Source of the DNA: Flavobacterium sp.
Lineage (GTDB): Bacteria; Bacteroidota; Bacteroidia; Flavobacteriales; Flavobacteriaceae
Reading direction: 5' to 3'
Assembly: GCA_014379405.1 (NCBI GenBank)
Contig: JACMLU010000005.1
Span: forward strand, 1-64,000
DNA length: 64,000 nucleotides
Part shown: one piece after another, positions 15,353-28,016 of the stretch
Numbering within the stretch: the stretch's first letter is position 1
Layout of the letters: each line of letters starts with the position of its first letter
Notes under the pieces: model-generated
What the model saw: the letters and a program-made list of their open reading frames with translations, nothing else
Told to the model about the DNA's origin: nothing
Databases searched by the model: none
Made by a program: the position numbers and the translations under genes

Positions 15353-16873
15353 ATGGATTCAAGACTTTTATCTTTCAACAGAATATTATTTTATGCATTC
15401 CTATTTTTTACCTACTCACCTGATGCCAAAGCACAAACCAATCTTTTACTTAATTGGGCAAAGTCATTTAATCCTGATAGACCCGCGTTTAACGATGCTA
15501 AAAGTTTGATTACAGATGCATCGGGTAATATTTATGTGACTGGATCTTTTTATGGCACTGCCGATTTTGACCCAAGTGAAGGAGTGGCTAACCTGACTAG
15601 CACGGGAACATCTGATATATTTCTTGCAAAGTATGATGCTAACGGAAATTATGTTTTCGCAAAAGGAATGAAGGGGCCTAAAATGGAATGGGGTACTGCC
15701 ATTGCAGTTGATACTAGCGGTAATGTATATCTCACAGGAGTTTTTGAAGACACTGTTGATTTTGACCCGAGTACAAAAGTCGCAAAACTCACCAGTACAG
15801 GAAATTTCGACATTTTCATTGCAAAATATGATACCAACGGAAAATATATTTACGCAAAAAGTATGGAAGGAACAGATGATAGCAGAAGTACTGCCATTGC
15901 TGTTGATAACAATCGCAATACTTATATTATTGGCTATTTTTTTGGTGTTTCCGATTTTTTCCCAGGCAAGGGAGTTGCTAATCTGACAAGCTCTGGAGGT
16001 TGTGATTTATTCCTTGCCAAATATGATACCAATGGAAATTATGTTTATGGTAAATCCATAGGAGGTAAAGGATATGATAGTGGTTCAGGCATTGCGGTTG
16101 ACAAAAGTGGGAATGTATGTATTACGGGGAAATTTGCGAGGATTGTCGATTTCGACCCAGGAATGGGAGTTGTAAACCTAACCTGTCAAGGAAATGAAAA
16201 TATATTCTTGGCTAAATATGATACTAATGGGAATTATATTTTTGCGAAAAGTATGGGAGGAAAGAGAACAGATTTAAGCAATGCTATTGCGGTTGACACA
16301 AACGGTAATTCATATATTACTGGTTTTTTTGAGGGAACGGCTGATTTTGATCCTAGTGATAGAACAGCTACTCTCACTAGCCCAGAACCTTATGGCCTAT
16401 ACATTGCAAAATATGATAGTAATGGAAATTATATTTACGCAAAAAGTGTATCTGGAGGAAAAGGAGTAATTGGAGAATCCATTGCAGTTGACAACAGTGG
16501 TAGTACCTATATTACGGGACATTTTGAGGGCACTGCAGATTTTGACCCAAGCGATGGGGTTGCTAACTTGACAAGTCCTGGACGTACAAAAGATATGTCA
16601 GGATATGAGAGTGATCTATTTATCGCAAAATATGATACCAATGGGAATTATGTTTATGCCAAATCTATGGGGGGTAAAGGGTATGATATTAGTTCTGATA
16701 TTGCGCTTGATGGGAATGGAAATATATACATTACAGGTGAATTTAAGACACCTGCCAATTTTGACCCTTCTGTCAGTACCTACGATTTAAAATCAGAAAG
16801 TGCAAGTGCCCCTTTTGTAGCAAGCTATAGAGAAAAGAGTAATGCTACTGAAGATAATGAATTAAAAAAATAG
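15353..16873 (+). CDS. Secreted SBBP-repeat beta-propeller-like protein
   Basis: 506 residues with a signal-like N-terminus (up to DAKAQ, about residue 28) and seven tandem SBBP-type units of about 58 residues, the last incomplete. Each runs AIAVDTSGNVYLTGxF, then ADFDPSxGVANLTS, then DIFLAKYDTNGNYxYAKSMGG. SBBP repeats form extracellular beta-propeller-like structures of unknown binding role. The protein ends at FVASYREKSNATEDNELKK without a recognisable T9SS C-terminal sorting domain, although most large secreted flavobacterial proteins of this type carry one; it may be periplasmic, or a truncated copy. It stands alone, flanked by a repeat-rich gap and by the convergent PUL. Confidence 0.75.
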   Translation: MDSRLLSFNRILFYAFLFFTYSPDAKAQTNLLLNWAKSFNPDRPAFNDAKSLITDASGNIYVTGSFYGTADFDPSEGVANLTSTGTSDIFLAKYDANGNYVFAKGMKGPKMEWGTAIAVDTSGNVYLTGVFEDTVDFDPSTKVAKLTSTGNFDIFIAKYDTNGKYIYAKSMEGTDDSRSTAIAVDNNRNTYIIGYFFGVSDFFPGKGVANLTSSGGCDLFLAKYDTNGNYVYGKSIGGKGYDSGSGIAVDKSGNVCITGKFARIVDFDPGMGVVNLTCQGNENIFLAKYDTNGNYIFAKSMGGKRTDLSNAIAVDTNGNSYITGFFEGTADFDPSDRTATLTSPEPYGLYIAKYDSNGNYIYAKSVSGGKGVIGESIAVDNSGSTYITGHFEGTADFDPSDGVANLTSPGRTKDMSGYESDLFIAKYDTNGNYVYAKSMGGKGYDISSDIALDGNGNIYITGEFKTPANFDPSVSTYDLKSESASAPFVASYREKSNATEDNELKK

Positions 16874-17099
16874 TTCTTTGATTGGATTCAAATTGAATAA
16901 CCTTAAATTAGCTCAGACTATAAAAAATCTAGAAAAGTTGACTTTCTTAATATTTGAACAAACAATTATACTTTAATTGTTTTTTTGTACTTCTTGAAAA
17001 ACTAATCATTGTTTTATCGGCATCTAACCTATACTTCTCATAATTTTCTTCTCAACTACAAAAGTTAGAGTATATACTACGTCCTTATAATAAATCCTC

Positions 17100-18539
17100 T
17101 TACTGTTTTTTCACGGCTTCCAATTTTTCCGGAAAAGCGGATTGTCCCTCCAGATTGTTTATGAGCAAGGAATCCACATTTTTGCTTTCGACAGCGTGGG
17201 CAAAATAATCGGGTTTGTTTTTTCCCCATTGCACGGAGCAATTTTGCATTTTTATGCTTTCGGCGGCATCAAAATAAAAACCGGAAGTGCTTCCTTTTAC
17301 AAAACCTTCCATCTGAGAAGGGCGACGGTCGTACACTCCGCCAGGATTGCCGGTTGTTTTATCAATAAAAACATTTACGTTGTCAAAAATAATAGTGTCG
17401 ATTTTATCTTTAGATTCGGCACTAACATATACTCCGTTTTCACTAGAACATTGGATATTCGAGAAAAGGATGTTGCTTATTTTGCCCACTTTTCCTTCCG
17501 AGGCTCCTTTTGGAAAACGCCAATTGGCATCTTTGTGGTTGCCTGATGCGCGACGATATGCCGTAACATAAATGGGTTCTGCTTTCCCCCACCAAGTGTC
17601 GGTAGTCAAACGGCTTTCGATAATCATGTTAGAGAAAATCACGTCACTTACCGTTCCTTCATCCCGATTTTGAATTCCTACCCCACGATTGCTGTTTTTT
17701 ATGATGCAATTATTGAACACAACTTGCCTGATGGCATCCATGTTTTCGGAACCAATCTTGATGGCACAACTGCTGCTGGTCATCGTGCAATTGGTAACCG
17801 TTATGTTTTCGCAAGCGCCAAACTCTTCGAATTCTCTCCTGTTTTTTAAACAAATGCAATCATCACCACTTTCGATATAACAATCGCTGATGCGCACATT
17901 TTTGGAATGATCCAAATCAATGCCGTCGCTGTTCCGCACCTTTAAACTATTCAGCAACGTAATTCCACTGATTACCACATCGTTGCAACCCACGAGGTGA
18001 ACCGTCCAATAAGCCGAATTTCCTATGTGAATGTCACGTATCCTGATGTTTTTTCCACCAATGATGGTCAATACGTGAGGTCTTGGATCCAATCCTGTAA
18101 AAGGTTTTAACACATAAGAATCTTCCAATTCTTCGCCCATGAAAGATATGCCGTTTCCATCAATTTTACCCGTGCCGCTGATACTGAAATTTTCTATGTT
18201 TTCGCCGCCAATCCAGATGGTGCCTTCACCGGGATTCGAACGAAAAGCACTTTTGGTGTACAATTTTTCGTCAGGACTGGCCAATAGTTTAGCTCCCGCT
18301 TCGACATGAAGATCAATTCCCGATTTCACGTTGAATGGTCCCGTCAAAAAGGTAAATGGTGCAGGTATCAATACCCGTCCACCGGTTAAGCTGCAAGCGT
18401 CTATTGCTTTTTGAATCGCAACGGCATCATTGGTTTTACCATCACCTTTGGCTCCATATTTTTTGACATCATATACTTTTTGCGCGACGGCGGTCAATGA
18501 AAGACAAAAAATGATTATGGCAATTATGGATCTTTTCAT
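17100..18539 (-). CDS. GH28 family glycoside hydrolase (polygalacturonase-like)
   Basis: 479 residues with a signal peptide (1-19, ending TAVAQ) and a right-handed parallel beta-helix. The typical opening YDVKKYGAKGDGKTNDAVAIQKAIDAC is at residues 23-49. Catalytic Asp motifs of GH28 are visible as NSDGIDLD (203-210) and GDDCI (225-229). The usual GHG triplet is replaced by SSSCAIKIGS (255-264), as in some Bacteroidota GH28s, so the exact substrate may be a substituted galacturonan or another uronic-acid linkage. It is the last gene of the co-oriented PUL and is separated from the SDR gene by 380 bp with a palindromic element, so it may be expressed separately. Periplasmic. Confidence 0.85.
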   Translation of the reverse strand: MKRSIIAIIIFCLSLTAVAQKVYDVKKYGAKGDGKTNDAVAIQKAIDACSLTGGRVLIPAPFTFLTGPFNVKSGIDLHVEAGAKLLASPDEKLYTKSAFRSNPGEGTIWIGGENIENFSISGTGKIDGNGISFMGEELEDSYVLKPFTGLDPRPHVLTIIGGKNIRIRDIHIGNSAYWTVHLVGCNDVVISGITLLNSLKVRNSDGIDLDHSKNVRISDCYIESGDDCICLKNRREFEEFGACENITVTNCTMTSSSCAIKIGSENMDAIRQVVFNNCIIKNSNRGVGIQNRDEGTVSDVIFSNMIIESRLTTDTWWGKAEPIYVTAYRRASGNHKDANWRFPKGASEGKVGKISNILFSNIQCSSENGVYVSAESKDKIDTIIFDNVNVFIDKTTGNPGGVYDRRPSQMEGFVKGSTSGFYFDAAESIKMQNCSVQWGKNKPDYFAHAVESKNVDSLLINNLEGQSAFPEKLEAVKKQ

Positions 18540-18919
18540 GATTTTTATTTTAATTAATACTAATTTCCGCTAAGCAGATCAATAATTTTATTATACTATT
18601 TTAACAATTAATACCATTTAGGTTTTAAATTTACCGTGATAAATCAATCTAAATTTACACGTCTGTTCGAGTGTTTTATTAAAAACTGCGATAGCTTTTT
18701 TTAATAAAATGTACCGAGAACTCCAACATTGCAAACTTCTCGATACAATTTTGAAGAGACGGCACTTTTCTATTCTAGTAAAATCAAAAATAAAACGGTA
18801 ATAAGAGAAAAAACAGCTTTACTTTTTTTATTAAACAACTAAATTTTGGATTGTCATTAGTAACGAATAGTCAAATTATTTATAATTTTTCCGTTGCAGT
18901 ACTTCGACTCATACTCTCT
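18540..18919. other. 380-bp gap with a palindromic repeat element
   Basis: No gene. It contains the 18660-18762 palindromic element and AT-rich flanks, and must hold the promoter of the GH28 gene at 17100-18539 (minus strand). No clear TAnnTTTG box was picked out. Confidence 0.5.
18660..18762. repeat. Palindromic TATCGAGAAG element, short version
   Basis: The ends are inverted (CGTCTGTTCGAG at the left, GAAGAGACGG at the right). Inside are two nested hairpins: TTTTATTAAAA/TTTTTTAATAAAA around CTGCGATAGC, and TACCGAGAA...TTCTCGATA. It matches the reverse complement of the element at 27794-27932 except for an internal deletion of about 35 bp near its right end. Confidence 0.7.
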
Positions 18920-19735
18920 TTATACTCCACCAAAAACAGAAAAACCACCATCCAATGTTATTTTGGTTCCTGTCACAAATTTGGAAGCATCACTCAACAG
19001 CCATACCAAAGCTCCCGTAAGTTCCTCTGGATTTCCAAAACGGCTAAAAGGCGTGTTTTGAATGATCAAATTCCCTCTTTCAGTCAAACTTCCATCTGCA
19101 TTGGTCAAGAGTGTTCGGTTTTGTTCGGCCAGAAAAAATCCAGGTGCAATGGAATTCATTCGTATTTTATCACCAAATCTATTGGCCAATTCCACCGCAA
19201 ACCATTTGGTATAAGAATCAATGGCCGATTTTGCCAAACTATATCCCAATACTCTTGTCACTGCATGATCTGCCACCACTGACGAAATATTCACGATACT
19301 CCCAGTTCCTCCATTTTTTATGGCTTCTCCAAAAACTTGTGTCGGCAAAATGGTTCCAAACAAATTCAAGTTCATCACTTGCTGCAATGCCGACATGTTC
19401 AATTGAAAAACATCTTGCTGCGGCTCAACTATGGCATCGGAGATGTTTCCTCCGGCAGCATTGACCAATCCGTCTATTTTACCATATTTTGCCAATATTT
19501 TTTCACGGGCATTGATCAAGTCTTCTTCATTGGTGACGTCTGCAATCAATGCCATAGCTTCGCCACCTTGATTCACGATTGTGGCCACTCTTTCGTTGGC
19601 GATTTTTTCATTTCTGCCCAAGACACCCACAATTCCGCCTGCATCCGCAATGGCGTTGATAAATGCTTCTCCCAATATTCCGGTGGCTCCGGTTACCACT
19701 ATTACCTTACCTTTCAATGAAAAATCGTTTTTCAT
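18920..19735 (-). CDS. SDR-family oxidoreductase, mannonate oxidoreductase (fructuronate reductase)-like
   Basis: 271 residues of classical short-chain dehydrogenase: TGATGILG cofactor loop (15-22), NAAGG (92-96), Ser151-152, and the active-site Tyr165/Lys169 in GYSLAKS. The closest type I recognise is the SDR that interconverts D-fructuronate and D-mannonate in glucuronate catabolism (YjmF-like UxuB replacement), which often lies next to pectin or glucuronate genes in Flavobacteriia. That substrate is inference; a keto-deoxy sugar reductase is the main alternative. It follows a GH28 gene by 36 bp in the operon symporter-GH28-SDR. It would link glucuronate formed by the MIOX of the same locus, and uronates released outside, to central metabolism. 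Confidence 0.72.
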   Translation of the reverse strand: MKNDFSLKGKVIVVTGATGILGEAFINAIADAGGIVGVLGRNEKIANERVATIVNQGGEAMALIADVTNEEDLINAREKILAKYGKIDGLVNAAGGNISDAIVEPQQDVFQLNMSALQQVMNLNLFGTILPTQVFGEAIKNGGTGSIVNISSVVADHAVTRVLGYSLAKSAIDSYTKWFAVELANRFGDKIRMNSIAPGFFLAEQNRTLLTNADGSLTERGNLIIQNTPFSRFGNPEELTGALVWLLSDASKFVTGTKITLDGGFSVFGGV

Positions 19736-19771
19736 AATTTATATTTAAATTTATTTTTTTTCAAATATAAA

Positions 19772-21328
19772 CTACTTCGCTTGCAATTCATACGTATTTT
19801 GTTTGGGTTCGCTCTTTCTTTTTAAAGCTTCTGCATCAAGTTGGCTTGTGGTAACATCTTTAAAAACGATTTGATTCGTTTTATCCGAAGGAAGAGTAAT
19901 GTTTTCCATGCGAAGCTCCTTTACATCATCAAAAACGAAAGCTGGACGAAAATCTTCTTTTTCAAGTGTCAATTTTATGTTTTTCATTGTAATTCCATTG
20001 ACGTGACGAACGTAAAATCCCCAAGATGGCAATTCGCCAAACATGGTAAATTCGGGATAGCCTTTTATGTTTTCCAGAACGTCTTTCAAACGCCACAAAG
20101 GCAAGTACGCCATTCCTTTGGAAGCTCTTCCGGGATATGTGATTTCAATGTTTTCCAAAACCACGTTTTCAATCGAATGTCCCGGTATTCCTGCAATCGA
20201 AGCCGGGAAAGGATTATGGAAATAATCGACTTCCGGCCCACGCAAATCATAATCAATATCAGGACGTCCGAAAGGAATTAGGGCTTTCACGTTTTTGATG
20301 AACACATTTTTTAAATAACCCGGTTTATCACCATTTCGATGACCCAATCGAATCAAGATGGCATTTCCTGTATTTACCGCTGTAATATTCGAAACTGTGA
20401 TATTTTCAATTTCGGCACCATCAACAGATTCAATTGCAATGGCCGATCTGAAGGTGTCGAAAACCTTTATGTTTTCTATGGTTACATTTTTGAAACTCCC
20501 ATAAGAACCAGTTCCGAATTTGATGGCGCAAGAACTGGAACGAATCGAACAATTGGCTATGTAATAATTATCGTTGTGTAATCCCGGAGAATCCGATTTC
20601 AAACAAATACCGTCATCGGCAGCATTGATGTCGCAATTTGTTATGCGAACATTATTGCAACCGTCCATATCGATGCCGTCGTTATTCCAATAAGCACGGC
20701 TGTTTACATTCACATAATCGATAACAATATTTTTGGATTTTCGCAATGAAAACACCCAACCTGAACTGTTTTTCAACAACACATCCGTCACTTTAATGGA
20801 ATCACATTCTAAAAGAAAAATCAATTTTCCCCTTCCATCATTAGGGCGAAGTCTCCTGTAATTGTAATTCGGGTCGATTCGTACTCCGGTATGATGCAAA
20901 CTGTCAACTGCCAAAGCCAACTCACGTCCCTGACCATCGATGATTCCTTTTCCTGTAATGGCAATGTTTTTTTGAGCGTGGGAAATTATCAAGGCGCGCG
21001 CATCATTGTATTTCGGATAATCGTCCGGGTTTGTGCTTCCCAACAGCGTACTGCCTTCTTCAAAAAATAGCTCAACCCCACTTTTCAACACAATGCTTCC
21101 CGACAAAAATTTTCCTTTTGAAAGAATAACTCTTCCTCCTCCATTTTTGTTGGCAGCATCAATTGCTTTTTGAATTGCTTTAGTGTTTAATGATCTACCA
21201 TCAGCCAAAGCACCAAAAGCGGTCACCAAATAATCCTTTCGTTTATTGGCATACATTTCTGCGTTAAAGATTAACTGCAAAAGAAAAAACAGTAGCACAA
21301 AAATCTTTAAAATTCCCTTTATATTCAT
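19772..21328 (-). CDS. GH28 family glycoside hydrolase, second copy
   Basis: 518 residues from the ATG at 21328. I prefer this start over a TTG nine codons earlier because it gives a regular signal peptide (MNIKGILKIFVLLFFLLQLIFNA). The GH28 beta-helix motifs are NNDGID (about 215-220), AADDGI (236-241) and SSSCAIKFG (264-272), again without the GHG histidine. An insert with HHTGVRIDPNYNYRR is also seen before the catalytic region. It is clearly different from the GH28 at 17100-18539, so the two probably cut different linkages. It begins 31 bp after the symporter gene and is followed by the SDR gene. Likely periplasmic and exo-acting on oligosaccharides. Confidence 0.85.
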   Translation of the reverse strand: MNIKGILKIFVLLFFLLQLIFNAEMYANKRKDYLVTAFGALADGRSLNTKAIQKAIDAANKNGGGRVILSKGKFLSGSIVLKSGVELFFEEGSTLLGSTNPDDYPKYNDARALIISHAQKNIAITGKGIIDGQGRELALAVDSLHHTGVRIDPNYNYRRLRPNDGRGKLIFLLECDSIKVTDVLLKNSSGWVFSLRKSKNIVIDYVNVNSRAYWNNDGIDMDGCNNVRITNCDINAADDGICLKSDSPGLHNDNYYIANCSIRSSSCAIKFGTGSYGSFKNVTIENIKVFDTFRSAIAIESVDGAEIENITVSNITAVNTGNAILIRLGHRNGDKPGYLKNVFIKNVKALIPFGRPDIDYDLRGPEVDYFHNPFPASIAGIPGHSIENVVLENIEITYPGRASKGMAYLPLWRLKDVLENIKGYPEFTMFGELPSWGFYVRHVNGITMKNIKLTLEKEDFRPAFVFDDVKELRMENITLPSDKTNQIVFKDVTTSQLDAEALKRKSEPKQNTYELQAK

Positions 21329-21358
21329 AATGACATTATTAAATGCTTGTATCAAAAA

Positions 21359-22996
21359 TTACCAAAAAACCGTATATAAAGCTATTAATACCCCGCTAAT
21401 AATGAATGATCCAATTACAAACTCGGAAGAAACTTTAAACATTGCCGTATCCACTTCTATAACGTGTGTTGCATGCTGCTCTTTGGATTCAGGTTTTAAA
21501 AGACTAATTGCCACCATTATCAATACAATAACAAAGAAAGCAATTGTCATTCTGTCCAAGAAAGGATAATCCGGAAAAAAACCGTTTGTCCATACTGGAA
21601 GAAACTTTAAAACTGCCGCAATGGGCACTGTTAGCAATGCGCCAGCAAGCCCTGCCGAAGCTGTCGTCTTTTTCCAAAACATTCCCAACAAGAAAATGGC
21701 CAGAACTCCAGGCGAAAAGAAACCAACATATTCCTGAATAAACTGATATGCTTGATCCAATGATTTTAATGCTGGAGCCACAAGTGCGGCAATAAACATG
21801 GCAACTATTACAACCCATCTTCCGGTAATCACCAATTTTCTGTCCGAGGCCTTTTTATTAAAATATTTTTTATAGATGTCCAACGAAAATATAGTGGAAA
21901 TACTGTTGGCTTTACCTGCCAAAGAGGCAACAATTGCGGCCGTTAAAGCTGCCAAGGCAATTCCTTTTAATCCAGCAGGCAATAAATTCATCAAGGTTGG
22001 ATAGGCGTGATCCGGTTTTATCACCCCTGCTGCATCGACCATTTCTGCTTGAAACATACCGTTTTGGTGCATCACGTACATTGCAATACCCGGTAAAACC
22101 GCAATAATGGGAACCAACAATTTCAGAAAAGCGGCAAATAAAATCCCTTTACGAGCCGTTTTTAAATCAGCTCCCAAAGCTCTTTGAACAATGTACTGGT
22201 TGCAACCCCAATAGGCCAAATTATTGATGAGCATCCCTCCTATCAACACAGACATTCCAGGTAGTTCCACATAATGAGGATTCGTTTTATCAAATATCAT
22301 GTGCAAATGCCCAGGCGCTTCGTCTGCAATAATTGACAGCCCTTTGAGAATGTCTTTCCCAAATCCAAATTGCTCCGACAACAAGGTCAAAGACAAATAA
22401 GTGGTAACCAAGCCTCCTAGTATCAATACTACAACTTGAAAAATATCAGTATATCCTATTACCTTCATTCCGCCCAAAGTCACGATAATGGAGAATAAAC
22501 TCAATCCCATTACACAAAATTCGAAACTTACTGGAGCAATAGATGAAATCGCCAAAGCGCCTAAATAAATGATGGAAGTAAGATTGACAAACACATAAAT
22601 TAACAACCAAATGATTGCCATTATGGTACTCACGGTATCATTGTATCTTTTTGCCAAAAATTGCGGCATCGTGAATATCTTGTTTTTAAGATACACAGGC
22701 AGAAGAAATACGGCTACCAAAATTAATGTGGCGGCTGCCATCCATTCGTAGGAAGCAATGGCCAATCCGAGTGCAAAACCGGAACCGCTCATGCCTATAA
22801 AATGCTCAGCCGAAATATTGGAGGCTATCAATGAGGCTCCAATAGCCCACCAAGTAAGGGATCCTTCGGCTAAAAAATATTCTTGAGAACTAGTAGCTGC
22901 ATTTTTTTTACTTCTATAAATATACATTCCGTAAGCTGAAACTAGCACGAAATAAATTAGAAAAACAATATAATCTGCGGTTTGTAATACATTCAT
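21359..22996 (-). CDS. Sodium:solute symporter (SSS family, SglT-like)
   Basis: 545 residues, about 13-14 hydrophobic segments starting at DYIVFLIYFVLVSAYGMYIY. Family landmarks are EYFLAEGSLTWWAIGASLIASNISAEHFIGMSGSG (about 39-73) and the GGMKVIGYTDIFQ sodium-site region. SSS proteins of this subgroup import monosaccharides with Na+; here the cargo is probably a sugar, uronic acid or inositol released by the PUL enzymes. It sits between the acetyltransferase-like membrane protein (47-bp gap upstream) and a GH28, so the operon couples import with uronide hydrolysis. Exact ligand cannot be predicted. Confidence 0.88.
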   Translation of the reverse strand: MNVLQTADYIVFLIYFVLVSAYGMYIYRSKKNAATSSQEYFLAEGSLTWWAIGASLIASNISAEHFIGMSGSGFALGLAIASYEWMAAATLILVAVFLLPVYLKNKIFTMPQFLAKRYNDTVSTIMAIIWLLIYVFVNLTSIIYLGALAISSIAPVSFEFCVMGLSLFSIIVTLGGMKVIGYTDIFQVVVLILGGLVTTYLSLTLLSEQFGFGKDILKGLSIIADEAPGHLHMIFDKTNPHYVELPGMSVLIGGMLINNLAYWGCNQYIVQRALGADLKTARKGILFAAFLKLLVPIIAVLPGIAMYVMHQNGMFQAEMVDAAGVIKPDHAYPTLMNLLPAGLKGIALAALTAAIVASLAGKANSISTIFSLDIYKKYFNKKASDRKLVITGRWVVIVAMFIAALVAPALKSLDQAYQFIQEYVGFFSPGVLAIFLLGMFWKKTTASAGLAGALLTVPIAAVLKFLPVWTNGFFPDYPFLDRMTIAFFVIVLIMVAISLLKPESKEQHATHVIEVDTAMFKVSSEFVIGSFIISGVLIALYTVFW

Positions 22997-23042
22997 AATT
23001 GGGTTGGTTTAGTTAATAGCTTATAATTTTTGGTTTAGTTTT

Positions 23043-24185
23043 TTAGATTTTCAAGAATAATTTTCTTTTGTACAGAAAATAAAGCAAAACAAGTTGGACA
23101 AACGTCACTGACAAAGTGGTATAAACAGGCTGCCAAATGAGTGGAGAAAATTCAATGATTCCACCAAATACAAAATCGGCAGTATGTTTAAAATTTACCA
23201 AACCCTCGGATGCCATATAAATTAGGATGGAATTCGAACCAATTAGGATTAATGGGAATGCCCATTTATGATAACCCAATACATCAATTATCAGATAAAA
23301 GAAGACAAAAAACAAAATGCTGAATCCCCCCACATAACACACGAAAGAGCTTGACCATAAGCGTTTGTTGATAGGGAAATCATAATTCCAAAGAGCTCCA
23401 ATGCCAATTAAAATGAGTGCAGACGCAACCATTATTAATATTTTTTCATTTGCCGAAAAGATATTTTTAGATTTCAAAAATGTTCCCAAAAACATTCCCA
23501 ACAAAGCGGTGGCTATAGCCGGAATCGTCGAAAACAAACCTTCGGGATCATAGACTTCACTATGCAATCTTCCCGGTAAAAACTGTTGGTCAAAATAGCT
23601 CGAAAATGATCCTTCTGGCGTTAAAATACCAGCCCCAAAATTGGGAACTGGTATCCACTTCAAAACTAAATAATAACCTACCAAAATACCTGTGAACCAA
23701 AACAGTTGCTTTTTTAAATCAAAATTCAAATAGATTATGCCGGCAAAAAACCAAGCCAATCCGATACGTCCCAACACACTGGCAAAACGAGTTTGATCGA
23801 AGCCGTCAAACCGCAACAACCCATTGACTATAAAACCCAAAAACAATAAAATACACGTTCTTTTTAGCATCGAAAGGTATATTTTTTGTTTTTCCTTGGT
23901 TGGTAATTCCATTGGAGTATCCACGCCTGCACTACTCATTTTCTTTTCGAAAGAATAAGGCATCGAAACTCCAGCTACGAATAGAAATATGGGAAATATC
24001 ATGTCATAAAATGTAATGCCGTTCCAATCGGTATGATGCAATTGTGATGACATCCAAATAAAAACTGGAATTGGAGCAGCCTTCGCCAAAGCGTGTACGA
24101 TATGTTCGCCGCTCATAATCCAAAACATAACAAATCCTCGCAGGACATCCAAAGAAACTAGTCTTCCATTTGCAGTATTACCCAT
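23043..24185 (-). CDS. HGSNAT/NagX-like membrane acetyltransferase (DUF5009)
   Basis: 380 residues with about ten predicted TM helices. The N-terminus RLVSLDVLRGFVMFWIMSGE and the loop LHHTDWNGITFYDMIFPIF followed by LFVAGVSMP match heparan-alpha-glucosaminide N-acetyltransferase (HGSNAT) and the bacterial NagX/DUF5009 group. The second His of LHHTDWNG aligns with the human active-site His in KHASWNG. Human HGSNAT uses cytosolic acetyl-CoA to acetylate terminal alpha-glucosamine across the membrane, so that NAGLU, a GH89, can then remove it. A GH89 is encoded in this same PUL. That functional pairing is inference, since DUF5009 proteins are common near bacterial glycan loci and few have been assayed. 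Probably first gene of the operon that continues with the symporter. Confidence 0.8.
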   Translation of the reverse strand: MGNTANGRLVSLDVLRGFVMFWIMSGEHIVHALAKAAPIPVFIWMSSQLHHTDWNGITFYDMIFPIFLFVAGVSMPYSFEKKMSSAGVDTPMELPTKEKQKIYLSMLKRTCILLFLGFIVNGLLRFDGFDQTRFASVLGRIGLAWFFAGIIYLNFDLKKQLFWFTGILVGYYLVLKWIPVPNFGAGILTPEGSFSSYFDQQFLPGRLHSEVYDPEGLFSTIPAIATALLGMFLGTFLKSKNIFSANEKILIMVASALILIGIGALWNYDFPINKRLWSSSFVCYVGGFSILFFVFFYLIIDVLGYHKWAFPLILIGSNSILIYMASEGLVNFKHTADFVFGGIIEFSPLIWQPVYTTLSVTFVQLVLLYFLYKRKLFLKI

Positions 24186-24575
24186 ATTATCTTTACTTAT
24201 AACCTAAACTTGATTATTAACTATTTAATTTCCAGCGTTTCATATCCCGTAGGGATTTTATATTGGTAGAAAAAATAATGCTTATTGCTTTTGTCCCGTT
24301 AGGGACTATACATATTCATCTAAATCAGTTTAGTCCCTAACGGGACAAATGACTACAAAACCTTGACATTTCCCTACCAATATAAAATCCCTACGGGATA
24401 AAATAATAATCGATCTCAGGTTTATAAGCATTTGTAAACCATTGATTTGCTTTAAAAGCATCAATAATTTTAGCATTATTATTTTAAAATTCATCGATTC
24501 AATTTGCCATAGGTAAGACTCGATGATTGAGCAAACAACCAACTCCGTTTTTACCTCAATTCTATTCTTTATTGG
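24186..24575. other. 390-bp gap with a nested perfect inverted repeat
   Basis: No credible gene: a 70-codon minus-strand frame here runs over the repeat and is not convincing. The gap contains the nested inverted repeat at 24243-24400 and should include the promoter of the acetyltransferase-symporter operon at its left side. Confidence 0.5.
24243..24400. repeat. Nested perfect inverted repeat (REP/MITE-like, 158 bp)
   Basis: The outer arms 24243-24269 and 24374-24400 are a perfect 27-bp inverted repeat beginning TATCCCGTAGGGATTTTATA. The inner arms 24290-24308 and 24331-24349 are a perfect 19-bp inverted repeat, TTTGTCCCGTTAGGGACTA. Each arm also contains its own small palindrome around CCCG/CGGG. 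No coding capacity; looks like a mobile palindromic unit. Confidence 0.85.
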
Positions 24576-27716
<3,141 letters not shown>

Positions 27717-27793
27717 TTATTTATATTCTGGATAACTTCCAATAGGGATTTTTATACAATACATTTTCAATTCAATAAAACGATGTCTTTTTC

Positions 27794-27932
27794 CCGTCTC
27801 TTCGAGTGATTTTGAATAGTAATGCGACAGCTTTACTATTCAAAATTGTATCGAGAAGTCTATAAAAATAGTGTTCTCGATACATTTTATTAAAAAAGCT
27901 ATCGCATTTTTAATAAAACACTCGAACTGACG
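27794..27932. repeat. Palindromic TATCGAGAAG element, full version
   Basis: A 139-bp element with inverted ends (CCGTCTCTTCGAGTG at the left and CACTCGAACTGACG at the right) and three stacked hairpins: TTTTGAATAGTAATGCGACAGC paired with GCTTTACTATTCAAAA-like sequence, GTATCGAGAAG with TTCTCGATAC, and TTTTATTAAAAA around GCTATCGC. It fills most of the 300-bp gap between MIOX and the GH2 gene; nothing else was seen there apart from the GH2 upstream... and MIOX downstream flanks. It is the reverse complement of the 18660-18762 element, with an extra segment. Confidence 0.75.
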
Positions 27933-28016
27933 AATCCTACATCTTAATAACATTGGGCTCAAATTGACAATAAGACCAATTTATATGTCTAAACAATATA
28001 ATTAATATATTTTATT

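Noticed and set aside
15353..16873. Regular 174-nt repeats considered as CRISPR-like or satellite DNA
   Set aside because: The period is a multiple of three, is within one open frame and encodes SBBP protein units.
24330..24542. 70-codon minus-strand frame in the gap beside the GH2 gene
   Set aside because: It runs through the arms of the nested inverted repeat and shows no domain; chance reading frame.
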